DNA of 64,000 nucleotides from DATEDA01 sp963789885. GTDB lineage: Bacteria; Pseudomonadota; Gammaproteobacteria; Burkholderiales; SG8-39. Within the stretch, counting starts at the first letter, position 1; every line of letters starts with the position of its first letter. The stretch lies in assembly GCA_963789885.1 (NCBI GenBank), contig CAWBNB010000049.1:62001-126000 (forward strand), read 5' to 3'. The notes under the pieces are model-generated. The model had not been told where the DNA came from. It saw only the letters and a program-made list of their open reading frames with translations, and did not search any database. Positions 9,723-18,590 of this stretch are shown here, piece by piece. The translations under genes and the position numbers were made by a program.

Positions 9723-10105
9723 AGGCGACGAAGAAAACGAAGAGCAGGGCCGCGGCGGTGATCCGCAACGTCGTCGAGACGCCGTGGAAACAGTATCCCG
9801 GCCACTTCGGCGGCGCGCTCTCCAAGCCGCTGGTGCGGCCCGAAACGGCCGGATCGCGCCTGGTCGACTACCGCATCTCGACCTACCAGCCGATGGCGTA
9901 CGTGGAGACCCACGCGCACAAGGTGCAGGAGCAGATCTACCACGTCCTCGAAGGGGAAGGCTCGATGGAGATCGCGGGCCGGCGGCAGATCGTGCGCAAG
10001 CACGACGTCATCTTCATTCCGCCCGGCGTCCGGCACTCGATCTGCAACAACGGGCTCACCGACCTGACGTTCATCGTCGTCACCACGCCGGCCGAGGACC
10101 GATAG
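9719..10105 (+). CDS. Small cupin-domain protein
   Basis: A 128-residue single-domain cupin. Motif 1 is seen as ETHAHKVQEQIYHVLEGEG, with two His and a downstream Gln where many cupins have Glu. Motif 2 is IFIPPGVRHSICN, with the last metal-ligand His. The first ~15 residues are Lys-rich. Its ATG overlaps the ThDP gene stop as ATGA, so the two are translated together. It may be a metal-dependent isomerase or dioxygenase or a small-molecule sensor; the sequence does not decide. Confidence 0.85.
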   Translation: MKATKKTKSRAAAVIRNVVETPWKQYPGHFGGALSKPLVRPETAGSRLVDYRISTYQPMAYVETHAHKVQEQIYHVLEGEGSMEIAGRRQIVRKHDVIFIPPGVRHSICNNGLTDLTFIVVTTPAEDR

Positions 10106-10113
10106 GGCGCGGC

Positions 10114-10959
10114 ATGGGGACGAGAAAAAAGGTCGTGGCGGAAGTCCCGGAGGTGGCGGCGGCCGAGTCGTCGAAGGAGCGCGGCGGCATCCAGTCGCTC
10201 GAGCGCGCCTTCGCGATTCTCGAGGAGGTCGCGCGCAATCGGGAGGGCATCACCCTCGCGGAGCTGAGCAAGTCGGTCGGGCTGCACAACAGCACCGCCT
10301 TCCATCTGATCAAGACGATGGCCCAGCTCGGCTACCTCACCCAGCTGCGCGACTCCAAGCGCTATCGCATCGGCAGCCGGCTGTTCACCCTGGCCGCGGG
10401 TGCGCTGGAGGAGAACTCGCTGCTGGCGCTCGTCACGCCGGTGCTCGAGACCCTGACGCGCGAGACCGGCGAGACCGGACATTTCGCCATCCGCTCCGGC
10501 AACGACATCGTGGTGATCGCCCGCACGGCGGGATCGGGGCTGCTGCAGATGATGGACCGCACCGGCGGGCAGCGCCCGGCGCACGCGACCGCGCTCGGCA
10601 AGGTGCTGCTGTCGGCGCTGAACGACGGGCAGATCCGCCAGTTCCTCGGCCGGGATCCGCTGCGCCGGTTCACCGCCAAGACCATCGTCGACCGGGACGG
10701 CCTCCTGCGCGAGATCGAGGAAGTGCGCCGCAAGGGCATCGCGTACGACGACGGGGAGTTCGACGCCGAGATCCGCTGCGTCGCCGTCCCGGTTCACGAT
10801 TTCGCGGGACGCCTCGCGGGCGCGGTCGGCATCTCCGGCGCGGTATGGCGGCTGCCGCTGCAGTCGCTGCAGGACAAGGCCCAGCAGGTCCGCGAGGCCG
10901 CGCGGCTGATTTCCGCGCAGCTCGGCTACGACGAGAAGAAGACGACGCGCGTCGCCTGA
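10114..10959 (+). CDS. IclR-family transcriptional regulator
   Basis: This 281-residue regulator has an N-terminal winged helix-turn-helix (about 25-90: SLERAFAILEEVARN, then LAELSKSVGLHNSTAFHLIKTM, then LGYLTQLRDSKRYRIGSRLF). The C-terminal IclR effector domain reads LARETGETGHFAIRSG-like, through HATALGKVLLSAL to FDAEIRCVAVPVHDFAGRLAGAVGISG. IclR proteins commonly control aromatic and short carboxylic acid pathways and bind the substrate. The gene lies inside the cluster it probably controls, 8 bases after the cupin and 132 bases before the transporter. The TTCACA(A/G)TAT elements at 6111 and 11030 are its candidate sites. Confidence 0.93.
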   Translation: MGTRKKVVAEVPEVAAAESSKERGGIQSLERAFAILEEVARNREGITLAELSKSVGLHNSTAFHLIKTMAQLGYLTQLRDSKRYRIGSRLFTLAAGALEENSLLALVTPVLETLTRETGETGHFAIRSGNDIVVIARTAGSGLLQMMDRTGGQRPAHATALGKVLLSALNDGQIRQFLGRDPLRRFTAKTIVDRDGLLREIEEVRRKGIAYDDGEFDAEIRCVAVPVHDFAGRLAGAVGISGAVWRLPLQSLQDKAQQVREAARLISAQLGYDEKKTTRVA

Positions 10960-11029
10960 CGCCGCCGCGCGGCTCGCGCTCGGTCGACGTCGCGCTGCCG
11001 CTTGCTTGCGAACGCTGTCCCTTTATTGA

Positions 11030-11039
11030 ATACTGTGAA
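11030..11039 (-). promoter_or_regulatory. Second copy of the TTCACA(A/G)TAT element upstream of the Liv importer
   Basis: On the minus strand the sequence is TTCACAGTAT, differing at one base from TTCACAATAT at 6111-6120. It lies about 55 bases before the ATG of the substrate-binding protein in an AT-richer gap that follows iclR. It is a plausible operator for the adjacent IclR regulator, based on only two copies. Confidence 0.35.
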
Positions 11040-11091
11040 TTCGCTTCCGGCATTGTGCAATACGAGCCGGGCCAACGAGGAGGAGACCGCA

Positions 11092-12363
11092 ATGATCGAG
11101 CACGAGCAGGAGGGGATTTCCACGAGCACCTCCGCAGGTCGCCGCAAACTGCTGCAGGCAGGCGCGGCGGTCGCGGGCGCATTGGCCGTCGGCTTCCCGG
11201 CGATCGTGCGCAGCCAGTCGGACAAAATCAAGATCGGCCATCTCACGCCGCTGACGGGTTTCCTCGGCGCACTCGGCCAATACGCCGTCCTCGGCATCAA
11301 GATGGCCGAGGAGGAGATCAACCAGTCCGGCGGCGTGATGGGCCGGCAGATCGAGCTTATTTCGGAGGATTCGGTCAATCCCACGACGGCGTCGACCAAG
11401 GCCCAGCGCATGTACGAGCAGGACCGCGTCGCGCTGCTGCTCGGCGAGATCAACTCGGCCTCCGCGCTGACCATCATGCAGGTCGCGGCGCGCAACCGGC
11501 GCTTCTTCTTGAGCACCGGCGCGCGCTCGGACGCGCTGCGCAGCAAGAACTGCAACCGATATACCTTCCACATGGATATTCCCGTCACCGTGATGGTGAA
11601 CGCCGAGGGCCAGGCGCTGCTGCGCGACGGACTCGTGAAAGGCAAGCGCGTCTTCTACCTGACCTCGGACTATCTCTTCGGCCACGACCTGGCGAAGGCG
11701 GCCAAGAATTTCATGACCGGTAACGGCGCCACCACGATCGGCGACGAGCTGTGCGCCACCGACGTGACCGACTTCAGCCCGTACCTGCTCAAGGTCCGGC
11801 AGCAGAAGCCCGATCTCGTCGCGACCAACCTCGGCGGCAACCAGGTCACCAACTTCGTCAAGCAGTACGCCGAATTCGGCCTGCCGTATGCGGTCGCGGG
11901 CTTCAACCTCAACACGGCGGACGCCTGGGCGGCGGGCGAAGGCAACCTCAGCGGGATCTGGCCGACGGTCTGGCACCACGAGATCGACACCCCGGGCACG
12001 AAGGCCTTCGTCGCCGCGTTCCGCAAAAAGCACGGCAAGACTCCGGAAAACCATGCCTGGATCGAATACGTTTCGCTGAAGGTCCTGGCGCAGGCCATGA
12101 ACGACATCAAGTCGTCCGACAACGACAAGCTGATCGCCTACCTCGAGAAGCAGCCGCAGTTCGACCTGCTCAAGCCGCGCAAGGGCTATTTCCGGTCGTG
12201 GGACCATCAGATGATGCAGGAGGCCTACACCTTCACGGTCAAGCCCAAGGGCCAGGCGAAGGACCAGTCGGACTTCCTCCAGTTCGGGCCGGCCGTGCCC
12301 AAGCCGGACCAGCCGCTGGAGCTGCTCGCGCCGACGAAAGAGCAGAGCGAGTGCAAGATGTAG
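11092..12363 (+). CDS. Liv/HAAT-type ABC transporter substrate-binding protein
   Basis: A 423-residue periplasmic binding protein of the Peripla_BP_6 family. The N-terminus carries a Tat-like signal (GRRKLLQAGAAVAGALAVGFPAI), cleaved near residue 40. The mature part begins KIKIGHLTPLTGFLG and includes the domain-one sequence IKMAEEEINQSGGVMGRQIELI. Such proteins deliver branched-chain amino acids, amides or aromatic acids to LivHMGF permeases. Here the permease genes follow directly, so this is their receptor. The ATG is preceded by GAGGAGGAGACCGCA, a strong ribosome site, which fixes the start. The substrate is not readable; the catabolic neighbours suggest an organic acid. Confidence 0.92.
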   Translation: MIEHEQEGISTSTSAGRRKLLQAGAAVAGALAVGFPAIVRSQSDKIKIGHLTPLTGFLGALGQYAVLGIKMAEEEINQSGGVMGRQIELISEDSVNPTTASTKAQRMYEQDRVALLLGEINSASALTIMQVAARNRRFFLSTGARSDALRSKNCNRYTFHMDIPVTVMVNAEGQALLRDGLVKGKRVFYLTSDYLFGHDLAKAAKNFMTGNGATTIGDELCATDVTDFSPYLLKVRQQKPDLVATNLGGNQVTNFVKQYAEFGLPYAVAGFNLNTADAWAAGEGNLSGIWPTVWHHEIDTPGTKAFVAAFRKKHGKTPENHAWIEYVSLKVLAQAMNDIKSSDNDKLIAYLEKQPQFDLLKPRKGYFRSWDHQMMQEAYTFTVKPKGQAKDQSDFLQFGPAVPKPDQPLELLAPTKEQSECKM

Positions 12364-12370
12364 GCGGCTG

Positions 12371-12405
12371 CCGGAAGCGGGCACTGCCGCAGCGCCCGCT
12401 TCCGG
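12371..12405 (+). terminator. Intercistronic hairpin after the binding-protein gene
   Basis: A perfect 12-bp stem CCGGAAGCGGGC (12371-12382) pairs with GCCCGCTTCCGG (12394-12405) around an 11-base loop. No U-run follows, so this is probably an attenuating or mRNA-stabilising hairpin, not a full terminator. Such elements commonly let the binding protein be made in excess over the membrane parts. Confidence 0.6.
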
Positions 12406-12418
12406 TGACCGATTGAGT

Positions 12419-13294
12419 ATGCAGGTCCTGTTCCTGCTGGAACAGGTGGTGAACGGCCTCGTGCTCGGAGGCTACTACCTCCTGATCGCGCTCGGCCTTT
12501 CGCTGATCTTCAGCGTCGGCGGGGTGGTGAACCTCGCGCACGGCGCCTTCTACGCGCTCGGCGCGTACGCGTCGCTCGAGATCGCGAAATACCTCGGCTT
12601 CGGGCCGGCGGTGGCGCTGTCGCCCGTCGCGGTGGGGCTGCTCGGCATCTTGTTCGAGCGCTTCTTCCTGCGCCGCTTCTACACTGCCGATCCGATCCTC
12701 AGCCTGCTCGTGACCTTCGGCCTGGCGATGATCGCCGAGCAGGCGATCCGCATCGTCTGGGGCGCCGCGCCGCTGCCGGCGTCGATGCCGGCGGCGCTGA
12801 AGGGCAGCGTCGTGCTGGGCGATTTCCTGTTCTCGCGCTACCGCCTGCTGCTGCTCGCCGTGGTGGCGGTGGTGCTCACCGGCGTCTGGCTCCTGCTCAA
12901 CAAGACGTCGTTCGGGCGCGTCGTGCGCGCCGGCATCCAGCGCCCCGACATGGTCGCGGCGCTCGGCATCCGGCTGCAGCCTTACATGACCACGATCGTG
13001 GTTCTGGGCGTCGCCATGGCGGCGCTGGGCGGGGCCCTCTTCGCGCCGATCGCGCTGGTGTATCCGGCGATGGGGGCCGAGATCATCACCGTCGCCTTCG
13101 TGGTGGTGGTGATCGGCGGCCTGGGCAGCTTCTGGGGCGTGGTGCTCGCCGCCTTGCTGGTCGGCGTGGTGCGCGGCATCACCATCAACTTCCTGCCGGC
13201 GGCGGGCGAGGCCTCGATCTACGTGCTCATGTTCCTGGTGCTGCTGTTCCGGCCGCGCGGGCTGCTCGGCGAGCGTATCGAGAAGTTCGAATGA
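12419..13294 (+). CDS. LivH-type ABC transporter permease
   Basis: A 291-residue polytopic membrane protein of the LivH family with about eight hydrophobic segments. Typical sequences are GLVLGGYYLLIALGLSLIF, VVNLAHGAFYALGAY near the N-terminus and the C-terminal FRPRGLLGER. It forms one half of the channel with the LivM domain of the next gene. The ATG at 12419 is preferred over an in-frame TTG six bases earlier. The ribosome site is weak, and translation may rely on the upstream message. Confidence 0.92.
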   Translation: MQVLFLLEQVVNGLVLGGYYLLIALGLSLIFSVGGVVNLAHGAFYALGAYASLEIAKYLGFGPAVALSPVAVGLLGILFERFFLRRFYTADPILSLLVTFGLAMIAEQAIRIVWGAAPLPASMPAALKGSVVLGDFLFSRYRLLLLAVVAVVLTGVWLLLNKTSFGRVVRAGIQRPDMVAALGIRLQPYMTTIVVLGVAMAALGGALFAPIALVYPAMGAEIITVAFVVVVIGGLGSFWGVVLAALLVGVVRGITINFLPAAGEASIYVLMFLVLLFRPRGLLGERIEKFE

Positions 13295-15828
13295 CGCGCG
13301 GCCTGTCGAACGCGAAGTACCGGGCGCTTTGGATCGGCGCGCTCGTGCTCGTCGCCCTGCCTTTCGCGATGCGCCTCTCCGGCCTGACGGTCAATACGGC
13401 GAGCGTCGCGGTCATTCTGTCGATCGCGGCGGTCGGCCTCAACCTGCTGGTCGGCTATACCGGGCTCACCTCGTTCGGCCACGCCGCGTGGTTCGGCATC
13501 GGCGCCTACGCGGCCGCGATCGCGCAGAAGAGCTGGCTGCACGGCCAGATCTTCATGCCGATCCTGATTTCACTCGTCTTCGTCGCGGTCCTGTCGACGG
13601 CGGTGGGATTCCTGATCCTGCGCCGGCGCGGCGTTTATTTTTCGCTGCTCACGCTGGCGCTCTGCGCGCTCACCTACGCGGTCGCATTCCGCTGGACCGC
13701 GGTGACCGGCGGCGAGGACGGGCTGGGCGGCCTCGAGCGCGGCCGCATCGGGCCGATCTCCCTCGACGATGCGTTCGTCTACTACGCGGTCGTCGCGCTC
13801 ATCGCACTGGGTGTCCTCTACGGCCTGCTGCGCGTCACCCGCTCGCCGTTCGGGCACGTGCTCGTCGCGATTCGCGAGAACCAGCAGCGGGCCATGTTCC
13901 AGGGCTATCCCGTCGAGCTGTACAAGCTGGCGGCCTTCGTCATCTCGGCGGTGGTGACCGGGCTCGCCGGCGCACTGCTCGGATTCCAGCAGTATCTCGT
14001 GTCCGCGGACGGCACCGCGGTAGCGTTTTCCGGCGAGCTCCTCGCCATGGTGGTGATCGGCGGGATGCATCACATCCTCGGCCCCGCGCTCGGAGCGCTG
14101 TTCTACATCCTGTTCCGCGAGCTCTTTTCGATGCTGACCGCGAACTGGCTCCTCTGGTTCGGACTGGTTTTCGTCGGGTTCGTCCTCTTCTCGCCGACCG
14201 GACTCGTCGGCATCTGGTCCAAGCTGCAACGGCGCTGGCGGCCGCCGCTAGAGGAAGCCGCAGCCATGAATGCGCGCCGCATCCACGCCGGCCTGCCGCT
14301 GCCCGAGTTCCTGCGTCCCGCCGCGCGGCTGGGGACGGTGCTCGAAGTCGACGCGGTGTCGAAGCACTTCGGCGGCATCCGTGCGGTCGCGAACGCGTCC
14401 CTGGCGATCACGGCCGGCGAGGTCCACGCGCTGATCGGACCGAACGGCGCGGGGAAGACCACGATGTTCAACCTCGTGTCGGGCATGTTCTCCCCGGACG
14501 CCGGCACGGTGCGCCTGCACGGCGAGGAGATCCGCGACCTGCCGCCGCACCGGATCTGCGAGCGCGGCCTCGCACGCTCGTTCCAGATTACCAACCTGTT
14601 CCGCGGCCTGTCGATCCACGAGAACCTGCGCCTGTCGCTGCAGGCGAGGCATCCCGGACGCTTCAACGCCTGGCGCGACATCGACAGCTACCCGGAGATC
14701 CACGCGGAAACCGCGGCCCTGATCGCGTTCCTCGGCCTCGAAGGCATCGAGGAGATCGCGGGGGGCGAGCTCTCCTACGGCGGGCAGCGGCTCTTGGACG
14801 TCGGCATCGCCCTCGCTTCGAAGCCGCAGGTCCTGCTGCTCGACGAGCCGCTCGCGGGGCTTGCTGCCGCCGAGCGCGAGCGGGTATCGAGCCTGGTGAA
14901 GAGCGTGGCCGCAAGCATTCCGGTGCTGATCGTGGAGCACGACATCGATCGCGTGCTCGGCTTCTCGCAGCACGTGACGGTGATGAACCAGGGCGAAGTG
15001 CTGATGGCGGGCACGCCCGACGAGGTGCGCGGGGACGCCAGGGTGCAGGAGGTCTACACCGGAACCGGCACGCCGCCCGCCACCGGCCGCGCTGCGCGCG
15101 GACTGCGCGATCGCGCGCCGCTGCTGCGCTTCACGGGCGTCAACGCCTACTACGGGAAGAGCCACATCCTCAACGATGCGACGCTCGACGTGCGCGAGGG
15201 CGAGATCGTCGCGCTCCTCGGCCGCAACGGCGCGGGCAAGTCCACGTTGCTGAAGACGCTCGCAGGACTGGTCCCGCCGGCCTCCGGAACGATCGAGTAC
15301 GAGGGGCGCAACATCGCCGGCATGCCGGCGCCGGACATCGCGCGCCTGGGCGTCGGCTACGTGCCGCAGGGGCGGGGCCTTTTCGCCGGCATGACGGTGG
15401 CCGACAACCTCGCGCTCGGACGCCTCGCGCGCGCCACCGACGGCAAGCACGGCGTCGTCTGGAGCGATGAGCAGATCTTCGCGCACTTCCCGCGCCTGAA
15501 GGAGCGCATGCACGTCGCCGCCGACTACCTGTCCGGCGGCGAGCAGCAGATGGTGGCGGTGGCACGTGCGCTGTCCGGGAACGTAAAGCTGCTCTTGCTG
15601 GACGAGCCGTTCGAGGGACTCGCACCTACGATCGTGCAGGAGCTGTTCGCGGTCTTCGACCGGCTGCGCAGCCATGCGTCGATCGTGATCGTGGAGCACA
15701 ACCTGGACCTCGTCCTCGCCCTCGCCGATCGCGTGTTCGCGCTCGAGCGGGGCGCGGTCTTCCACGAGGGACCCGCCGAGCCGCTGCTGACCGACCTCGA
15801 GTACCGCAAGCGGATCCTGTGGCTGTAA
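13291..15828 (+). CDS. Fused Liv-type permease and two ATPases (LivM-LivG-LivF in one chain)
   Basis: This 845-residue protein carries three subunits normally made separately. Residues 1-315 are a LivM-type permease (VGLNLLVGYTGLTSFGHAAWFGIGAY and a C-terminal FSPTGLVGIW). Residues 345-595 are a LivG-type ATPase with Walker A GPNGAGKT (383-390) and signature LSYGGQR. Residues 610-845 are a LivF-type ATPase with Walker A GRNGAGKS (644-651), signature LSGGEQQM and LLLDEPFEGLAP. Linkers are short, and no stop or frameshift interrupts them. The ATG overlaps the livH stop (ATGA). With the binding protein and LivH this makes a complete importer from three polypeptides. Confidence 0.93.
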   Translation: MTRGLSNAKYRALWIGALVLVALPFAMRLSGLTVNTASVAVILSIAAVGLNLLVGYTGLTSFGHAAWFGIGAYAAAIAQKSWLHGQIFMPILISLVFVAVLSTAVGFLILRRRGVYFSLLTLALCALTYAVAFRWTAVTGGEDGLGGLERGRIGPISLDDAFVYYAVVALIALGVLYGLLRVTRSPFGHVLVAIRENQQRAMFQGYPVELYKLAAFVISAVVTGLAGALLGFQQYLVSADGTAVAFSGELLAMVVIGGMHHILGPALGALFYILFRELFSMLTANWLLWFGLVFVGFVLFSPTGLVGIWSKLQRRWRPPLEEAAAMNARRIHAGLPLPEFLRPAARLGTVLEVDAVSKHFGGIRAVANASLAITAGEVHALIGPNGAGKTTMFNLVSGMFSPDAGTVRLHGEEIRDLPPHRICERGLARSFQITNLFRGLSIHENLRLSLQARHPGRFNAWRDIDSYPEIHAETAALIAFLGLEGIEEIAGGELSYGGQRLLDVGIALASKPQVLLLDEPLAGLAAAERERVSSLVKSVAASIPVLIVEHDIDRVLGFSQHVTVMNQGEVLMAGTPDEVRGDARVQEVYTGTGTPPATGRAARGLRDRAPLLRFTGVNAYYGKSHILNDATLDVREGEIVALLGRNGAGKSTLLKTLAGLVPPASGTIEYEGRNIAGMPAPDIARLGVGYVPQGRGLFAGMTVADNLALGRLARATDGKHGVVWSDEQIFAHFPRLKERMHVAADYLSGGEQQMVAVARALSGNVKLLLLDEPFEGLAPTIVQELFAVFDRLRSHASIVIVEHNLDLVLALADRVFALERGAVFHEGPAEPLLTDLEYRKRILWL

Positions 15829-15877
15829 CGACAATGCAGCTTCGCCGCTTCGTTCGACCGTGACTTTGGAGCGATCA

Positions 15878-16564
15878 ATGACAGATACCGATACCGGACG
15901 CGGTGAGGCAATGATCCGCCTGACCGCAGCAGATGGCTTCGCGCTCGACGCGTTCGAGGCCTCGGCGGGCGGCGACCGCGCCGGCGCCGTGGTGATCCTG
16001 CAGGAGATCTTCGGCCTCACCGATCAGCTCAGGTCGGTGGCGCGATTCTTCGCGCGCAACGGGTTCGACGCGATCGTTCCGTCCCTCGTCGATCGCGCGT
16101 CGCCGGGCACCGTCGTGCCGTTCGACCAGCCCGACCGCGGCCGGGAACTGATGAGCGGCATTCCGTGGGAAAAGACCCGGCTCGACATCGCCGCGGCGGT
16201 CGGCAGGGTGGATCGGGGCCGCGGCGTTTCCGCGGTCGGATTCTGCCTCGGCGGGGGTCTTGCACTGCGCGCGGCGTGCGACCTCGCGCTGGCCGGCGCG
16301 GTGTCGTACTACGGGACCCGGCTCGGCTCGTATCTCGACAAGACGCCGCGCTGTCCGATGCTCTTCCACTTCGGGGCGACCGACACGCATTCCCCGCCCG
16401 AGGTCATCGAGGCGGTGAAGCGAGCGATCCCCGCGGCCGAGACGCACGTCTACCGGGCAGGCCACGCGTTCGCGAACGACGCCCGCGCGACCTACGTGAA
16501 GGACGCCGCCGAGACGGCACACGCCCGGACCCTCGAGTTTCTGCGCAAGGCCCATGCGAGATGA
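15878..16564 (+). CDS. Dienelactone hydrolase family protein
   Basis: A 228-residue alpha/beta hydrolase. The catalytic triad is visible as Cys123 in VGFCLGGG, Asp169 in HFGATDTHSPPE and His196 in YRAGHAFAN, with Glu43 in LQEIFG, which in this family helps polarise the Cys nucleophile. Classical members open dienelactones in chlorocatechol and related aromatic pathways; many relatives act on other lactones or esters. The ATG at 15878 has GGAG six bases before it. It is the last gene of the unit that begins at 6167. A decayed copy of its 3' end is present at 23218-23310. Confidence 0.9.
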   Translation: MTDTDTGRGEAMIRLTAADGFALDAFEASAGGDRAGAVVILQEIFGLTDQLRSVARFFARNGFDAIVPSLVDRASPGTVVPFDQPDRGRELMSGIPWEKTRLDIAAAVGRVDRGRGVSAVGFCLGGGLALRAACDLALAGAVSYYGTRLGSYLDKTPRCPMLFHFGATDTHSPPEVIEAVKRAIPAAETHVYRAGHAFANDARATYVKDAAETAHARTLEFLRKAHAR

Positions 16565-16590
16565 GCCGCTGATCGACGACCGGCGAGCCG

Positions 16591-17508
16591 TCAGCGCGCT
16601 TCTTCGGGCCAGTAGAGCCGCAACGGGTTGTCGACGAGCAGCTTGCGCTGCAACTCGGCGGTCGGCGCGATGTGCGGGATGAAGTCGACCAGCAGTCCGT
16701 CGTCGGGCATGTGGTCCTTCAGGTTCGGGTGCGGCCAGTCCGTGCCCCACAGCACGCGGTCGGGAAACGTCTCGACGATGCGCTTCGCGAAGGGCACGAC
16801 GTCGCGGTAGGCGGCGCGCTCGCCGTTCAGCGCCTTCGGCCCGGTGACCGAGAGCCGCTCGGGGCAGGTCACCTTCGACCATACGTTCGGGTATTCGCGC
16901 ATGAAGCTTACGAACCGCTCGAACTCGGGGCCGTCGACCGGCTTGCTGACGTCCGGGCGACCCATGTGATCGACGACCACCGTGGTCGGCAGCGCGCTGA
17001 AGAAGTCCCAAAGCTCCGGCAGGTCAACCGCCTCGAAGTAGACGACGACGTGCCAGCCGAGCGGCGCGATGCGGCCGGCGATCTCCATCAGCTCGTCCTT
17101 CGGCGTGAAGTCCACCAGCCGCTTGACGAAGTTGAAGCGCACGCCGCGCACGCCGGAAGCGTGCATCGCCTGCAGTTCCCGGTCCGTCACCGACCGCCCG
17201 ACGGTCGCTACGCCGCGCGCCCTGCCGCCCGAATGCACGAGCGCATCGACCATCGCGCGGTTGTCGGCGCCATGACAGGTCGCCTGCACGACGACGTTGC
17301 GCGCGAAGCCGAGGTGGTCGCGCAGCGCATAGAGCTCGCGCTTCGAGGCGTCGCAGGGCGTGTACTTGCGCTCCGGCGCGTAGGGGAACTGCGCGCCCGG
17401 TCCGAACACGTGGCAATGCGCGTCGACGCTGCCGGCCGGCACCTTGAATCTGGGCTTCGACGGGCTGGCGCACCAATCCAGCCAGCCGGGAGTCTTCTGG
17501 AATTCCAT
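16591..17508 (-). CDS. ligI: 2-Pyrone-4,6-dicarboxylate hydrolase (LigI type)
   Basis: A 305-residue amidohydrolase-superfamily protein. The metal-site HxH is in VDAHCHVFGP (His31, His33), and the catalytic Asp is Asp257 in VLWGTDWPHPN. The N-terminal sequence with FPYAPERKYTPCDAS and QATCHGADNRAM is that of PDC hydrolases. The enzyme opens PDC to 4-oxalomesaconate in the protocatechuate/gallate 4,5-cleavage pathway. The ATG at 17508 follows GGAAGAGAG, so I prefer it over a GTG 15 bases upstream. It is the last gene of the ligK-ligI operon, 16 bases after ligJ. Confidence 0.88.
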   Translation of the reverse strand: MEFQKTPGWLDWCASPSKPRFKVPAGSVDAHCHVFGPGAQFPYAPERKYTPCDASKRELYALRDHLGFARNVVVQATCHGADNRAMVDALVHSGGRARGVATVGRSVTDRELQAMHASGVRGVRFNFVKRLVDFTPKDELMEIAGRIAPLGWHVVVYFEAVDLPELWDFFSALPTTVVVDHMGRPDVSKPVDGPEFERFVSFMREYPNVWSKVTCPERLSVTGPKALNGERAAYRDVVPFAKRIVETFPDRVLWGTDWPHPNLKDHMPDDGLLVDFIPHIAPTAELQRKLLVDNPLRLYWPEEAR

Positions 17509-17524
17509 CGGTCTCTCTTCCACG

Positions 17525-18553
17525 TCAGCGGGCCTTGGCCTTGAGCGCCGCGTCCAGGCGGGGGAACACCCGCCGCGCGTTGCCTTCGTACACCCTGTGC
17601 TTGTCGGCCGCGCTCAGGATCGTCGAGGCCTCGATGTAGCGCTTGGTGTCATCGTAGTAGTTGCCGGTCTCCGGGTCGATTCCGCGCACGGCGCCGATCA
17701 TCTCGCTCGCGAACAGGATGTTGTCGACCGGGATCACGCGGGTCAGCAGGTCGATGCCCGGCTGGTGGTAGACGCAGGTGTCGAAGAAGACGTTGTGAAG
17801 CAGATGGTCCTTCAGCAGCGGCTTTTTCAGCTCCTGCGCGAGGCCGCGGAAGCGGCCCCAGTGGTAGGGCACGGCGCCGCCGCCGTGCGGAATGATGAAG
17901 CGCAGCGTCGGGAAGTCCTTGAACAGATCCGAGGTCAGGCACTGCATGAAGGCCGTCGTGTCGGCGTTCAGGTAGTGCGCGCCGGTGGTGTGGAAACACG
18001 CGTTGCAGCTCGTGCTCACGTGGATCATCGCCGGGATATCGTGCTCGACCATCTTCTCGTAGATCGGATACCAGTGCCGGTCCGACAGCGGCGGCTCTTT
18101 CCAGTGACCGCCCGAAGGATCCGGGTTCAGGTTGATGCCGACGAAGCCGTACTGCCTGACGCATTTCTCCAGCTCCGGAATGCAGGTCTTCGGATCGGCA
18201 CCGGGCGACTGCGGCAGCATCGCGGCGCCGACGAAGTTGTCCGGGAAGAGCTGCGCGACGCGGAAGCACAGCTCGTTGCAGATCGCCGCCCAGCTCGACG
18301 ACACGCCGAAGTCGCCGATGTGGTGCGCCATGAAGCTGGCACGCGGGCTGAAGATCGTCAGGTCCAAGCCGCGCTGGCGCATGAGTTTGAGCTGGTTGGA
18401 CTCGATCGACTCGCGCAGCGCGTCGTCGCTGATCTTCAGGTCGCCGATCCTGGGCATCACCGCCGGGTCCTTGATGCCGGCGATCTGCTGGTTGCGCCAG
18501 TTCTCCAGCGCCTTGGGCGCCGTGGTGTAGTGGCCGTGGCAATCGATGATCAT
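17525..18553 (-). CDS. ligJ: 4-Oxalomesaconate hydratase (LigJ type)
   Basis: This 342-residue amidohydrolase-superfamily protein belongs to the ACMSD-like branch. The metal motif is MIIDCHGHYTT at the N-terminus, with further ligands in MIHVST and FIIPHGGGAVPYHWGRF. Length and N-terminus match LigJ hydratases, which add water to 4-oxalomesaconate to give 4-carboxy-4-hydroxy-2-oxoadipate. The next step (LigK) and the previous step (LigI) are both encoded in this operon, which strongly supports the call. The ATG is preceded by AAGGAGACGACCG. Confidence 0.9.
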   Translation of the reverse strand: MIIDCHGHYTTAPKALENWRNQQIAGIKDPAVMPRIGDLKISDDALRESIESNQLKLMRQRGLDLTIFSPRASFMAHHIGDFGVSSSWAAICNELCFRVAQLFPDNFVGAAMLPQSPGADPKTCIPELEKCVRQYGFVGINLNPDPSGGHWKEPPLSDRHWYPIYEKMVEHDIPAMIHVSTSCNACFHTTGAHYLNADTTAFMQCLTSDLFKDFPTLRFIIPHGGGAVPYHWGRFRGLAQELKKPLLKDHLLHNVFFDTCVYHQPGIDLLTRVIPVDNILFASEMIGAVRGIDPETGNYYDDTKRYIEASTILSAADKHRVYEGNARRVFPRLDAALKAKAR

Positions 18554-18590
18554 CGGTCGTCTCCTTGTGTTCGCAGCCGCGTCCGGAAAG

